From Clostridiales bacterium (GTDB taxonomy: Bacteria > Bacillota > Clostridia > Christensenellales > Aristaeellaceae), in the NCBI GenBank assembly GCA_004556545.1, contig SFGO01000011.1:1-39389 (forward strand): a DNA stretch of 39,389 bases, given 5' to 3'. Position numbers and translations under genes: made by a program. The notes below the pieces were generated by a model. That model ran no database searches and was not told the DNA's origin. It was given only the letters and a program-made list of their open reading frames with translations. This document shows positions 14,859 to 23,210 of this stretch, piece after piece. Each line of letters begins with the position of its first letter. Position 1 is the stretch's first letter.

Positions 14859-15713
14859 TTGAAACAAAAACTGCGTGTGCTGCTGATTACCGGACGTGTG
14901 GTGAAGGAGCACGATTATCGCCGCATCAACGAGCTGCTGCGGCGAATGCTGGAATCCACCGGCCGTTTTGACGTGCGTATTACCGAATCCTTTACCGGAT
15001 CCACCGCCAAAAGCCTGGAGGAGTATGACCTGGTGCTTTTGAACTACGACGGCCGCAATTGGCTCAGTGAACCGGAATTCGTTTATTGGGATGATATCGC
15101 CTTTCAGGCATTGTACGATTTTGTAGGCGGCGGCAAGGGCATAGTGTTTTATCATTCTTCTTTCAGCCTGGGGCCTGAAACGCCGGATGAATATCTGCGC
15201 ATGATGGGCGGCGGCCACGATCTGACGACCGGCGGGCGGCATAACCCAAAGGGCGACTATACCGTGCATTTTTCCGATGGAGAACATCCTATTACCAGGG
15301 GCCTGAAAAGAGACTGGTTCATCGTTGGAGACGATATGCTGCCGGTGATTACGTGGCACCCCAAGGCCAAACCCCATATTCTGGCGACCGTATTTGATTC
15401 CGTGGAGGACTACAATGTGCCCGGTTGGCCGCCGCAGTACATGATCCATCGTTTAGCTGATGGCGATCCGGCAAAAATGCCGGAGATTAATACCGACCAG
15501 CCCGTAGCTTGGACGAATGAATACGACAAGGGGCGCGTATTTGTTGTAACCATCGGTCATGATATCGATACGCTGCGCCGGCTGAATTATCTTGTTATGT
15601 TTGTACGAGGCTGTGAGTGGGCCGCTACGGGCAAAGTAACGCTGGATGTGCCGGATCGTACCGGCGACAACCGGCTGATCCCCTGGCCATACTACAATGG
15701 AGAGGAGCAATAG
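14859..15713 (+). CDS. ThuA-like protein (3-keto-glycoside metabolism candidate)
   Basis: A 284-aa protein of the ThuA family, which has a class I glutamine-amidotransferase-like fold. Visible features are LRVLLITGRVV at the N-terminus, GGKGIVFYHSSF, the MMGGGHDLTTGGRHNP loop and GRVFVVTIGHD near the C-terminus. In rhizobia ThuA acts with the ThuB oxidoreductase on 3-keto-trehalose and related sugars. Here it sits with two oxidoreductases. The start is TTG 14859: GAAGGAG ends eight bases before it, whereas an in-frame ATG at 14826 lies inside the preceding stem-loop and has no ribosome-binding site. Confidence 0.85.
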   Translation: MKQKLRVLLITGRVVKEHDYRRINELLRRMLESTGRFDVRITESFTGSTAKSLEEYDLVLLNYDGRNWLSEPEFVYWDDIAFQALYDFVGGGKGIVFYHSSFSLGPETPDEYLRMMGGGHDLTTGGRHNPKGDYTVHFSDGEHPITRGLKRDWFIVGDDMLPVITWHPKAKPHILATVFDSVEDYNVPGWPPQYMIHRLADGDPAKMPEINTDQPVAWTNEYDKGRVFVVTIGHDIDTLRRLNYLVMFVRGCEWAATGKVTLDVPDRTGDNRLIPWPYYNGEEQ

Positions 15714-15716
15714 TGG

Positions 15717-16631
15717 ATGAAACTGGGTTTTGTCAGCGCGATTCTAGATGGATGGACTTTTGAAGAAATGATGGACACAGCAGCGGAAATGGGCTACCGC
15801 TGCGTGGAAGTGGCCTGTTGGCCCCAGGGCCAGGCGGAACGCCGTTACGCCGGGGTGAGCCACATCAACGTGGAAACTCTTGACGACGAGAAGGCACGGT
15901 ACATTCTGGACTACTGCGCGGAAAAGGACGTGGAGATTTCTTCCCTGGCTTTTTACCCCAATACCATGGACAGCGACTTGGCGAGGCGATCCGCCGCTAT
16001 TTCCCACCTGCGGAAGGTGATTGAGGCCAGCCATAAACTGGGGGTGAATATGGTAACCACCTTGATCGGCCGCGACCAAAATAAGACCGTAGAGGAAAAC
16101 CTGGAGCTGGTTCGGCAGATTTGGCCGCCCATCATCAAACATGCGGAGAACCTTGGCGTGAAGATTGCCATTGAAAACTGCCCCATGCTATTCGGCCCGG
16201 ATCAGTGGCCGGGCGGTCAGAACCTGATGACTACCCCCGCCGTCTGGCGCAAGCTGTTCGAGATTCTGCCCTCTCCAAATCTGGGCATCAACTATGACCC
16301 CAGTCACTTCGTATGGCAGATGATCGACTACATCAAGCCGCTGTATGAGTTCAGGGAAAAGATTTTTCATGTACACTTCAAGGACATCAAGCTCTACCGT
16401 GAGCGGCTGGATCAGGTAGGCGTCATGGCCTACCCGCTGGACTTTATGGCGCCCAAACTGCCGGGGCTGGGGGACGTGGACTGGGCCCAATACGTTTCTG
16501 CTCTCACCGACATCGGCTACGACGGCTATACCTGCATTGAGGTGGAGGATCGCGCCTTCGAAAACAGCCGCGAAAAAATTTTGGATTCTCTCAGGCTTTC
16601 CAAACGCTATATGGAACAGTTCGTCATTTGA
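15717..16631 (+). CDS. sugar phosphate isomerase/epimerase family TIM-barrel protein
   Basis: A 304-aa IolE/xylose-isomerase-like TIM barrel. Metal-site candidates are E153 (IAIENCPM), D194 with H197 (NYDPSHF), the HVHFKD segment and a Glu in CIEVED near the C-terminus. The N-terminus MKLGFVSAILDGW is typical. It is three bases after the ThuA-like stop and ten bases before the second oxidoreductase, so these three are tightly coupled. It may isomerise, epimerise or cleave a keto-sugar. It is only distantly similar to the other TIM-barrel protein at 9830-10711. Confidence 0.88.
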   Translation: MKLGFVSAILDGWTFEEMMDTAAEMGYRCVEVACWPQGQAERRYAGVSHINVETLDDEKARYILDYCAEKDVEISSLAFYPNTMDSDLARRSAAISHLRKVIEASHKLGVNMVTTLIGRDQNKTVEENLELVRQIWPPIIKHAENLGVKIAIENCPMLFGPDQWPGGQNLMTTPAVWRKLFEILPSPNLGINYDPSHFVWQMIDYIKPLYEFREKIFHVHFKDIKLYRERLDQVGVMAYPLDFMAPKLPGLGDVDWAQYVSALTDIGYDGYTCIEVEDRAFENSREKILDSLRLSKRYMEQFVI

Positions 16632-16641
16632 GAGGTGAAGT

Positions 16642-17703
16642 ATGAGTATTGCATTTGGTATTATCGGTCATGGATTTATGGGACATGAACACGAGGCGAT
16701 GCTGACGGACATGCCGGGAATTCGCGTGGCGGCCATTGCAGATCGGGATCCCGCCCAGCTTCTGGATGTCAGGGAGGGAATTCGGCGTTATGCCTCGGCG
16801 GACGAGCTGATTGCCGATCCGGAGGTACAGTCGGTACTGATTGCCGCCAACAACAACCAGCATCACGATTTAGTTCTCAAGGCAGCCCGGGCGGGCAAGC
16901 ATGTGCTGTGTGAAAAGCCGGTCGCCATGAGTGTGGCGGAACTGGACGAGATGGAACGGGTTTGCCGGGAAAACGGAGTGACTTTTACGGTACATCATCA
17001 GCGCCGCTTCGATCCGGATTTTCGCACGATCAAAGACGTATATGATTCCGGAACGCTGGGACAGGTATACAGCATTCAAAACTGTCTGTACGGGTTTAAT
17101 GGAAATATGCACGATTGGCATGTATTCGTCAAAGAGGGCGGAGGCATGCTGTACGACTGGGGCGTCCACCTGCTGGATCAAATGCTGTGGATGATCGACG
17201 CAAAGGTAAACACAGTGTTTGCCGACGTGCGCAATGTTATCAATGCAGAGGTAGACGACTATTTCCAGATTCTGCTGCGCTTTTCCAACGGCGTTACCGG
17301 AGAGGTGAAGCTGGGCACCTATTACCTGTCGGATCGGGAAAAATGGTTCGAACGCCACTGGTTCATAGCGGGAAATAAGGGAACCGCCTATGTGGACGGG
17401 TTTTCGCCCAAGGGCAAGCTGTGCCGCACCACCCGCTTGTTAACCAATGTAAGCGGTCAGCGTACTATGACTGCCGCAGGCCCTACGCGCTCCTTCGGAC
17501 CTCCGCCGGGAGGAGTATTGGTGACGGAGGAACTGCCGATTGCTTGCACCGGCCACAGGGACTTTTTTGAAAATTACAAACGCGCCCTGGCTGGCCAGGA
17601 ACCATTCCTGGTGCAGATCCCGCAGACGCGCCGTGTGCTGCGCCTGATGGACGCCGTCCGTGAAAGTGCCGCTGCCGGACGAAGCGTACCCTTTGAAGAA
17701 TGA
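16642..17703 (+). CDS. Gfo/Idh/MocA family oxidoreductase, second copy
   Basis: A 353-aa NAD(P)-dependent oxidoreductase and last gene of the operon. It has the Rossmann motif FGIIGHGFMGHEH, CEKP with K92, and the substrate-site segment GGGMLYDWGVHLLDQ with D172 and H176. It differs clearly from the copy at 8709, so the two probably act on different substrates or in opposite directions, for example oxidation of the glycoside and reduction of the released keto-sugar. A terminator follows at 17779-17820. Confidence 0.92.
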   Translation: MSIAFGIIGHGFMGHEHEAMLTDMPGIRVAAIADRDPAQLLDVREGIRRYASADELIADPEVQSVLIAANNNQHHDLVLKAARAGKHVLCEKPVAMSVAELDEMERVCRENGVTFTVHHQRRFDPDFRTIKDVYDSGTLGQVYSIQNCLYGFNGNMHDWHVFVKEGGGMLYDWGVHLLDQMLWMIDAKVNTVFADVRNVINAEVDDYFQILLRFSNGVTGEVKLGTYYLSDREKWFERHWFIAGNKGTAYVDGFSPKGKLCRTTRLLTNVSGQRTMTAAGPTRSFGPPPGGVLVTEELPIACTGHRDFFENYKRALAGQEPFLVQIPQTRRVLRLMDAVRESAAAGRSVPFEE

Positions 17704-17778
17704 ACGGCTTCCCGCCCATTTTGCGTCATTCGAGCAAGGGGCGCGGGGGATCGTTCTATCCGTAAAGAAGCATACAAG

Positions 17779-17820
17779 GCCTTCATTCGGGGTTCAAGAA
17801 TCCCGGATGGAGGCTTTTTT
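17779..17820 (+). terminator. intrinsic terminator of the nine-gene operon
   Basis: The 13-bp stem (17779-17791 with 17802-17814, two G-U pairs) has a ten-base loop and is followed by TTTTTT. Confidence 0.85.
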
Positions 17821-18010
17821 GTTCGGCAGCGTCTTCTCCGGGCAGAGGCGTATCGGCGGGTGCCGACGGTCGACATGGTTTTTTGACGGTCTGAAAAAAC
17901 TCGGTTTGTGCTGAGGCGTCGTCCCACCCTGCCCCCAAAACCCGTTTTATCTCCGAAACGCGCCTTCCGGCTTGTAAAAAAATGAAATAGAATGCCGGAT
18001 TGCAATCATT

Positions 18011-18045
18011 TGTCACTGTATCGCAAGGCAAAAACACGGTATAAT
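18011..18045 (+). promoter_or_regulatory. promoter with TGTCACT box, copy 1
   Basis: TGTCACT (18011-18017) lies exactly 22 bases before TATAAT (18040-18045). There is no consensus -35 hexamer, so the box is a candidate activator site overlapping the -35 position. The same layout occurs at 21982-22016 and 23153-23187. Confidence 0.7.
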
Positions 18046-18088
18046 GAAATTATACACAAGCACCACAACGGCACAGGGAGGGACTATT

Positions 18089-19957
18089 TTGGAGAACACG
18101 TTTGTGATCGGCGTGAATTACTGGGATTCGAAATCGGGTACGGATATGTGGAAGAACTGGGATCCGGCGGCAGTGGAGGAGGATCTGGCGGCGCTGGAGG
18201 CCTTCGGGGTACGCTGCCTGCGGGTGTTTCCCAACTGGCGGGATTTTCAGCCGATTCGAAAGCAGTACGAGTGGGGGAACCACTTCCGCTGCTATGTTTT
18301 CGGCAGTGAAGAAACCGTGCTGGCCCCGGATGCGGACGGCCTGGATCCCCGGATGATCGAGCATTTCCGTGACTTTGCCCGCTGCGCCCAACGGCACGGC
18401 ATGACGCTGCTGGTTTCGCTGGTGACCGGCTGGATGAGCGGCAGAATGTTTGTTCCTCCGGCGCTGGAAGGGAAAAATGCCATCTGCGATCCTGAAGTGC
18501 TGATGTGGACGGATAAATACGTCCGCGGGCTTGTCCGCGCGCTGAAGGATCTGCCCAATATTGTTATGTGGGATCTGGGCAACGAGTGCAACTGCATGGG
18601 GGAGGCCAGCCGTTATCAGGCCTATGCGTGGACGGCGCTGGTGCGCAACGCGATCCGTGCCGAGGATCAGACGCGGCCCATCGGCTCCGGAATGCACTCT
18701 CTCAGCGCGCTGGATTCGGATCGCTGGCTGCTGACAGACCAGAGCGCCCTGTGCGATTTCATGACGACCCATCCCTATCCGTCTCCCACCATTCGCGGAG
18801 ACCTGGAACCCTATAACGGAATGCGGACAACGATGCTGCCCACGGCGCAGAGCGAGTTTTACGCCGGCATCTCCGGGAAGCCCTGCATGATTCAGGAGCA
18901 GGGAACATTTTCCTCCACTATGGGAAGCCGCGCCATGGCGGCGGATTTCCTCAGGATCAATGTCCTGTCCGCATGGGCAAACGGCCTGACGGGATACCTG
19001 TGGTGGTGCGGCATGGAGCACCTGAAGCTGACGCAGTCCCCCTACTGCTGGTCGCTGATGGAGCGTCAGCTGGGGCTGGTGGACGCCGACCGCAAGCCCA
19101 AGCCCGTTGCTTTTGCCATGAAGCACGTCAGCGAATGGCTGGAACGGCTGCCCGCCTTTGGAAGCAAGGAAACGCAGGCAGTGGTGCTGCTGCCCCGGGA
19201 CGGAGAAAAGCAGAGCAATGCCACGAGCTGCATTATGCTGGCCAAGCAGGCGGGCTTCAACGTCCGCATCCGCAATTCGGAGCAGATGCCGGAGGATGCG
19301 CCGTTGTATCTGATTCCCAGCATCAGCGGCTGGGCGCCCCTCATCAGCAATCCGTGGAACAGGCTGCTGGAGAAGGTGGCCGAGGGCGCCGATGTATACG
19401 TCTCCTTCGACGGGGGCAGCATGACGGAGTTTGAAACGGTCTTCGGGCTGGAATCCCGGGGAATGGTCAAAAACGGTCCGCAGCATACGGCGCATTTCTC
19501 CTTTGGCGATATTGAATACCGCGCTTCTTTTGATATGCTGGTCACAAGCGTGGGCGCGGAGGTGCTGGCGGTGAATGAAGAGGGCAATCCCATCTTCACC
19601 CGGAACCGCTACGGCAAGGGAAACGTCTACTTCCTGGGCTTCCCGCTGGAGCGTCTGGTCGCCGCGCAGCCCTATGCCTTCCGGCCGGAGCGGACGCAGC
19701 CCTATTATAGAATCTATCAGGAATTTGCCGGCGGAGCGATAGAACAGAGCCTTGTGCGCACGGCGAATCCCTATCTGGGCGTAACCCAGAGCCGTCAGGA
19801 GGACGGCAGCTATCTGGTGGCCATTCTCAATTATGGCGATGCTCCCGCCGCCTACGACGGCTGCCTTCAGCCGGGCTGGCAGGCAAAGGCGCTTTACGGG
19901 CAGGAAGAGGTCATCGGGGCATGCGACGGCCTGATCCTGCATTGCACCCGGAAATGA
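18089..19957 (+). CDS. clan GH-A-like glycoside hydrolase, paralogue 1
   Basis: A 622-aa cytoplasmic hydrolase without signal peptide. The N-terminal barrel (about 1-360) has MWDLGNECNCMG with probable acid/base E166, and CMIQEQGTF with probable nucleophile E270, the pattern of clan GH-A enzymes such as cellulase-like GH5. The segment near 380-480 (LYLIPSISGW, ADVYVSFDGG) resembles the amidotransferase-like trimerisation domain of GH42-type proteins. Start is TTG 18089 with GGGAGG about seven bases before it. An in-frame ATG at 18044 overlaps the -10 box and cannot be transcribed from that promoter. A paralogue closes the locus at 35438. Exact CAZy family and substrate are unknown. Confidence 0.85.
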   Translation: MENTFVIGVNYWDSKSGTDMWKNWDPAAVEEDLAALEAFGVRCLRVFPNWRDFQPIRKQYEWGNHFRCYVFGSEETVLAPDADGLDPRMIEHFRDFARCAQRHGMTLLVSLVTGWMSGRMFVPPALEGKNAICDPEVLMWTDKYVRGLVRALKDLPNIVMWDLGNECNCMGEASRYQAYAWTALVRNAIRAEDQTRPIGSGMHSLSALDSDRWLLTDQSALCDFMTTHPYPSPTIRGDLEPYNGMRTTMLPTAQSEFYAGISGKPCMIQEQGTFSSTMGSRAMAADFLRINVLSAWANGLTGYLWWCGMEHLKLTQSPYCWSLMERQLGLVDADRKPKPVAFAMKHVSEWLERLPAFGSKETQAVVLLPRDGEKQSNATSCIMLAKQAGFNVRIRNSEQMPEDAPLYLIPSISGWAPLISNPWNRLLEKVAEGADVYVSFDGGSMTEFETVFGLESRGMVKNGPQHTAHFSFGDIEYRASFDMLVTSVGAEVLAVNEEGNPIFTRNRYGKGNVYFLGFPLERLVAAQPYAFRPERTQPYYRIYQEFAGGAIEQSLVRTANPYLGVTQSRQEDGSYLVAILNYGDAPAAYDGCLQPGWQAKALYGQEEVIGACDGLILHCTRK

Positions 19958-19967
19958 GATAGACGGC

Positions 19968-20013
19968 GCGTCCGGCCCGGCGGAGGCTTTGTTCCATCCG
20001 CCGCGCCGGACGC
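19968..20013 (+). promoter_or_regulatory. long GC-rich stem-loop between hydrolase and kinase genes
   Basis: Arms 19968-19984 and 19997-20013 form 16 pairs with one internal mismatch and a 12-base loop. A short CCCTTTA occurs only about 20 bases later, so it is a strong structure but not a classic terminator. It may lower kinase expression relative to the hydrolase. Confidence 0.65.
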
Positions 20014-20064
20014 TGCGGCAAGCGCCCTTTAGCCGCCGAGCCGCATGGAAAAGGAGGAAGCGCC

Positions 20065-21867
20065 ATGCTAGAACACGTCAGCCGGATGTCTTTCCGTAAG
20101 AAGCTGCTGTATTCCTATTTTTCTTTGGTGATCCTTTCCGCGTTCATCATGATGCTGATCAGCGGCGCAAGCATGATGCGCACCGGGCGGCAGCGGGAAA
20201 TCGAGCGGATCGAAAACGGCTTTGCTCAGTCAATGCTGAGCATTGACAACTATATGAACCGCTACGTGAATCTGGCCTACACGCTGAAGGTGGACAGCTT
20301 CCTGACCAACTATCTCAGCAAGCATTATCCGGCCGGCACCACGGTAGAAAAACGATACTATGATTATTTTGCCGTCATAAAGACCTACAAGACCCGTATG
20401 CTGTACGAGCAGCTCAGCGGAAACAGCGTCTCCGTCTATACCGATAACAGCGAACTGGCCGTGAATAACGATGGCTTCATTCTGCCTGTCACCGAGAAGA
20501 TACAGGCCATGGCATGGTATCAGAACACGCTGAAAGAGCACGATGGCGTTCTGCTCTCCGGCACCTTCGACCAGGAGGGAGGAGACGCGCTTTTCTTTAC
20601 CATGCACCTGACGCCCAAGGCCGGAAGCAACAATGTGCTGCTGGTGCGCATTTTGGTTCGGAATATCAACGGCCTGTTCAATGCTCCCACCGGGAACCGG
20701 GCGTGCTTTTTGGTGGATGACAAGGGCATGATTCTGGTCTCTCAGCAGGAGGAACTGATTGGCCGAAGTCTGGAAGAGGCCGGGTACGGCTTCCTGACAG
20801 ACCGCCTTTCCGCTGCGGATGAGACAAATGAGGTGCTGGAGCACGGGAAAAAGGTCTATATGCTGGGACGGGTCTGCCGGGACAAAGGCGTCTCCCCCTG
20901 CTATCTGTTCGAGGAGACGGCGCTTTCGTCCGACGCGCAGGCCTTTCTGGGCAATGTGCGCTCGTGCCTGATTCCGTGGTTTGTTGTGATCGGCATTGAT
21001 ATTCTGGTGATTCTGCTGGTCGCAGGGCAGTTCTCCAAGCGGATATCCGCGCTGATTGAAGCCGTCAATCAGGTGGCGAACCGAAAATCGGATTCCTTCC
21101 ATGTTCTGGAGGGCAGCGACGAATTTTCCACCCTGTCTCAGTATATCAATGAGATGATTACGAAGGTACAGTATTGTCAGAAGGAAACCTATCAGGCCAA
21201 GCTGGATACGAAAAACGCGCAGATTCGCGCGCTGCGCAGTCAGATCAATCCTCATTTCCTGTTCAACTGCCTGCAGTCCATCCAGGCCAGCGCGCTGAAA
21301 AACGGCGCGATGGAAACCGCCGACCTGATTTCCATGTATTCCCGGGTGATTCGGGAAAGCATCAGCTGGAAGCAGGAGGTCATCCCGCTCGGACAAGAGC
21401 TGGGGCTGATCGAGAGCTATCTGCAAATTCAGAAGAAGCGCTTTGAAAAGCAGCTGATTTGCATCATTGACGTGGAGGAAGCCTGCCGGAATGCGCAGAT
21501 TCCCAAATTCACCCTTCAGCCCATTGTGGAAAACGCGATTCATCACGGCATGCAGGGCTGCGGGCATCCGCTGGAATTGACGATTCATATTTCCCGCGCC
21601 GAGGACGAACTGAGGCTGGTTGTCCGCGATAACGGGAAGGGCATGAGCGGGGAGCAGCTTCAGGAAATTCATCAGCTGCTGGAGGGCGATCTGTTTACGG
21701 ATCCGCAGGTTCATATCGGCATTGTCAATTTGCAGCAGCGCATCTGGCTGCGCTACGGCAGGGCGTATGGCATTCGGATCGCTTCTTCTCCGGATGTGGG
21801 AACGGAGGTCGATATCCGCTTGCCTTTTGAGATTGCGGCGGGAGAGGACGCGCAGAATCAAACCTGA
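20065..21867 (+). CDS. sensor histidine kinase, YesM family
   Basis: A 600-aa membrane kinase. The first membrane segment is at about residues 13-35 (YSYFSLVILSAFIMM), then an extracellular sensing domain of about 270 residues, a second segment near 300-325 (WFVVIGIDILVILLV), a HAMP-like linker, the His_kinase motif QINPHFLFNCLQS with H397, and an HATPase domain with IVENAIHHGM and DNGKGMSGEQ. It should phosphorylate the YesN-like regulator encoded at 29076. AAGGAGG precedes the start. A strong terminator follows. Confidence 0.95.
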   Translation: MLEHVSRMSFRKKLLYSYFSLVILSAFIMMLISGASMMRTGRQREIERIENGFAQSMLSIDNYMNRYVNLAYTLKVDSFLTNYLSKHYPAGTTVEKRYYDYFAVIKTYKTRMLYEQLSGNSVSVYTDNSELAVNNDGFILPVTEKIQAMAWYQNTLKEHDGVLLSGTFDQEGGDALFFTMHLTPKAGSNNVLLVRILVRNINGLFNAPTGNRACFLVDDKGMILVSQQEELIGRSLEEAGYGFLTDRLSAADETNEVLEHGKKVYMLGRVCRDKGVSPCYLFEETALSSDAQAFLGNVRSCLIPWFVVIGIDILVILLVAGQFSKRISALIEAVNQVANRKSDSFHVLEGSDEFSTLSQYINEMITKVQYCQKETYQAKLDTKNAQIRALRSQINPHFLFNCLQSIQASALKNGAMETADLISMYSRVIRESISWKQEVIPLGQELGLIESYLQIQKKRFEKQLICIIDVEEACRNAQIPKFTLQPIVENAIHHGMQGCGHPLELTIHISRAEDELRLVVRDNGKGMSGEQLQEIHQLLEGDLFTDPQVHIGIVNLQQRIWLRYGRAYGIRIASSPDVGTEVDIRLPFEIAAGEDAQNQT

Positions 21868-21887
21868 CGCAGTTCGGGAACCACAGG

Positions 21888-21922
21888 GGCAGTATGTCGG
21901 GACTGGACATACTGCCTTTTTT
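21888..21922 (+). terminator. intrinsic terminator after the histidine kinase gene
   Basis: A perfect 11-bp stem GGCAGTATGTC / GACATACTGCC with a seven-base loop, followed by TTTTTT. Strong terminator. Confidence 0.92.
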
Positions 21923-21981
21923 GTATTATTTGGCTGCTTTTCATTCACAAACCTGTAATTTATGTCCGCTTCTCTAGAATC

Positions 21982-22016
21982 TGTCACTTGTTTGACACGG
22001 GAAAAAACCATACAAT
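21982..22016 (+). promoter_or_regulatory. promoter with TGTCACT box, copy 2
   Basis: TGTCACT (21982-21988), 22 bases, then TACAAT (22011-22016). An overlapping TTGACA (21992-21997) followed 18 bases later by TTTAAT is an alternative reading. The spacing shared with the other two copies favours the first. Confidence 0.65.
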
Positions 22017-22080
22017 TTAATCCATCGGATATGAAAAAATCAGTACGCATCCCGCTGAACAGGCGAAAGGAGTTATGGAA

Positions 22081-23070
22081 ATGAAGCAGTATGAGCCGGT
22101 TGTCAGTTCCACGCTGCCGTCTGCGCTGGAATGGGTGAATCGTTTTCACAAGTACGAGGGGAACCCGATCCTCCGCCCGCAGGGCAGCGGGTATTGCGCG
22201 GATGCGATTTTCAACCCCGGAGCGATTGTCTGCAACGGGCGGGTGGGCCTTCTGTGCCGGTGCATCAATATGACGACGCCCCATGACGCGGATACATGGA
22301 GCGTTTCAACGCTGGGATGGGCCTGGAGCGACGATGGCCTGCACTTTGCCATGGAGGAAGAGCCCGCCTTTTTCCCGGAAGCCGGTTCCCCCTACCGCGG
22401 CGGCTTTGAGGATCCCCGGCTGGTGCAGGTGGGGGATCAGTACATCCTGACCTATACGGGCGTGCGAGGCGATTATCACGAGGGGAAAACGCCGGGCATG
22501 TGCGCCCTGTCGAAGGATTTGAAGCACTGGGAGCTTCTGGGAGAAATTCTGCCGGGGCGCGCCATTGCGATTGTGAACCGGCCCATTGGCGGAAAATACT
22601 GGGCCTACTGGGGCAACAGCCGGGAGCTTTCGCTGGCGTGGACGGAGGATTTTCGCCGGTGGCATGTGCATGACAAGCCTGCCTTCACCTCCCGCCCCGG
22701 ATATTTTGACGAGGATTTGTGCGAAAGCGCCGCCGCCCCGCTGGTGACGGAGGACGGCATTCTGCTGTTCTACAACGGCGCGCTGAGCCGGGAAGGGGCG
22801 CGGCGCTACGCCGAGAAGGAATTGCCCCAATACGCCGCTTCGCACCAGACGGTCTGCTATGCTACCGGCTGGGCGCTGTTCGACCCGGAAGACCCTACCC
22901 GCCTGATAGCCCGGTGCGAAGAACCCATTCTCAGGCCCACAGAGATTTATGAAATGTTCGGCATTTCCAATTACACCACTTTTTCGCAGGGCTTTGTGGA
23001 TTTCAAGGGCAGGAAGTACCTTTATTACGGCTGCGCGGATGTCAAAATCGGCGTCGCGGTTTCCGAATAA
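22081..23070 (+). CDS. GH130-like glycosidase or phosphorylase
   Basis: A 329-aa cytoplasmic protein with the five-bladed propeller pattern of GH130: YEGNPILRP near the N-terminus, GFEDPRLVQVGD with E110 and D111 (the Asp of EDPR is the usual general acid), YTGVRGD, and YFDEDLCESAAAPL followed by LLFYNGA. Family members cleave beta-mannosides, mostly by phosphorolysis. The start 22081 is eight bases after AAAGGAG; an ATG at 22075 is too close. It has its own promoter and is followed by an importer with a second copy of the same promoter motif. Confidence 0.85.
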   Translation: MKQYEPVVSSTLPSALEWVNRFHKYEGNPILRPQGSGYCADAIFNPGAIVCNGRVGLLCRCINMTTPHDADTWSVSTLGWAWSDDGLHFAMEEEPAFFPEAGSPYRGGFEDPRLVQVGDQYILTYTGVRGDYHEGKTPGMCALSKDLKHWELLGEILPGRAIAIVNRPIGGKYWAYWGNSRELSLAWTEDFRRWHVHDKPAFTSRPGYFDEDLCESAAAPLVTEDGILLFYNGALSREGARRYAEKELPQYAASHQTVCYATGWALFDPEDPTRLIARCEEPILRPTEIYEMFGISNYTTFSQGFVDFKGRKYLYYGCADVKIGVAVSE

Positions 23071-23152
23071 AGCCTGTTTTGACCGCCGTGATGTATAAAA
23101 TGGAACGGTGAAAACCACAAAAGAAATAATTTGTGTGTCTTTTCCTGCAATT

Positions 23153-23187
23153 TGTCACTGTTTTTTGCGGGAAAAGCTTGCTATGAT
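23153..23187 (+). promoter_or_regulatory. promoter with TGTCACT box, copy 3
   Basis: TGTCACT (23153-23159), 22 bases, then TATGAT (23182-23187). Upstream TGCAA is shared with copy 1. The predicted RNA would start near 23194, only about 17 bases before the chosen start codon, which is short but possible. Confidence 0.6.
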
Positions 23188-23210
23188 GGACAAAAGGGAG
23201 CGTGAATGAA

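Larger units (their letters stand above)
17704..18088 (+). other. intergenic region between the two plus-strand loci
   Basis: This 385-base stretch holds the terminator at 17779-17820 and the promoter element at 18011-18045. Between them (about 17821-18010) I see no reading frame with a ribosome-binding site and no repeat. Confidence 0.6.

Noticed and set aside
12030..15449. Long open frames on the minus strand (12030-13697 and 13785-15449) opposite the importer genes
   Set aside because: They mirror the codon pattern of clear plus-strand genes, have histidine- and glutamine-rich low-information proteins and match no family I know.
18044..18088. ATG 18044 as the start of the first GH-A hydrolase
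   Set aside because: It overlaps the -10 box of its promoter and has no ribosome-binding site; TTG 18089 follows GGGAGG.
21992..22021. TTGACA-18-TTTAAT as the promoter of the GH130 gene
   Set aside because: Possible, but the TGTCACT-N22-TACAAT reading matches two other promoters in the locus with identical spacing, so it is preferred.
18050..22284. Minus-strand open frames of over 600 codons opposite the first GH-A hydrolase and the kinase
   Set aside because: Shadow frames of GC-rich genes; no ribosome-binding site and no recognisable domain.
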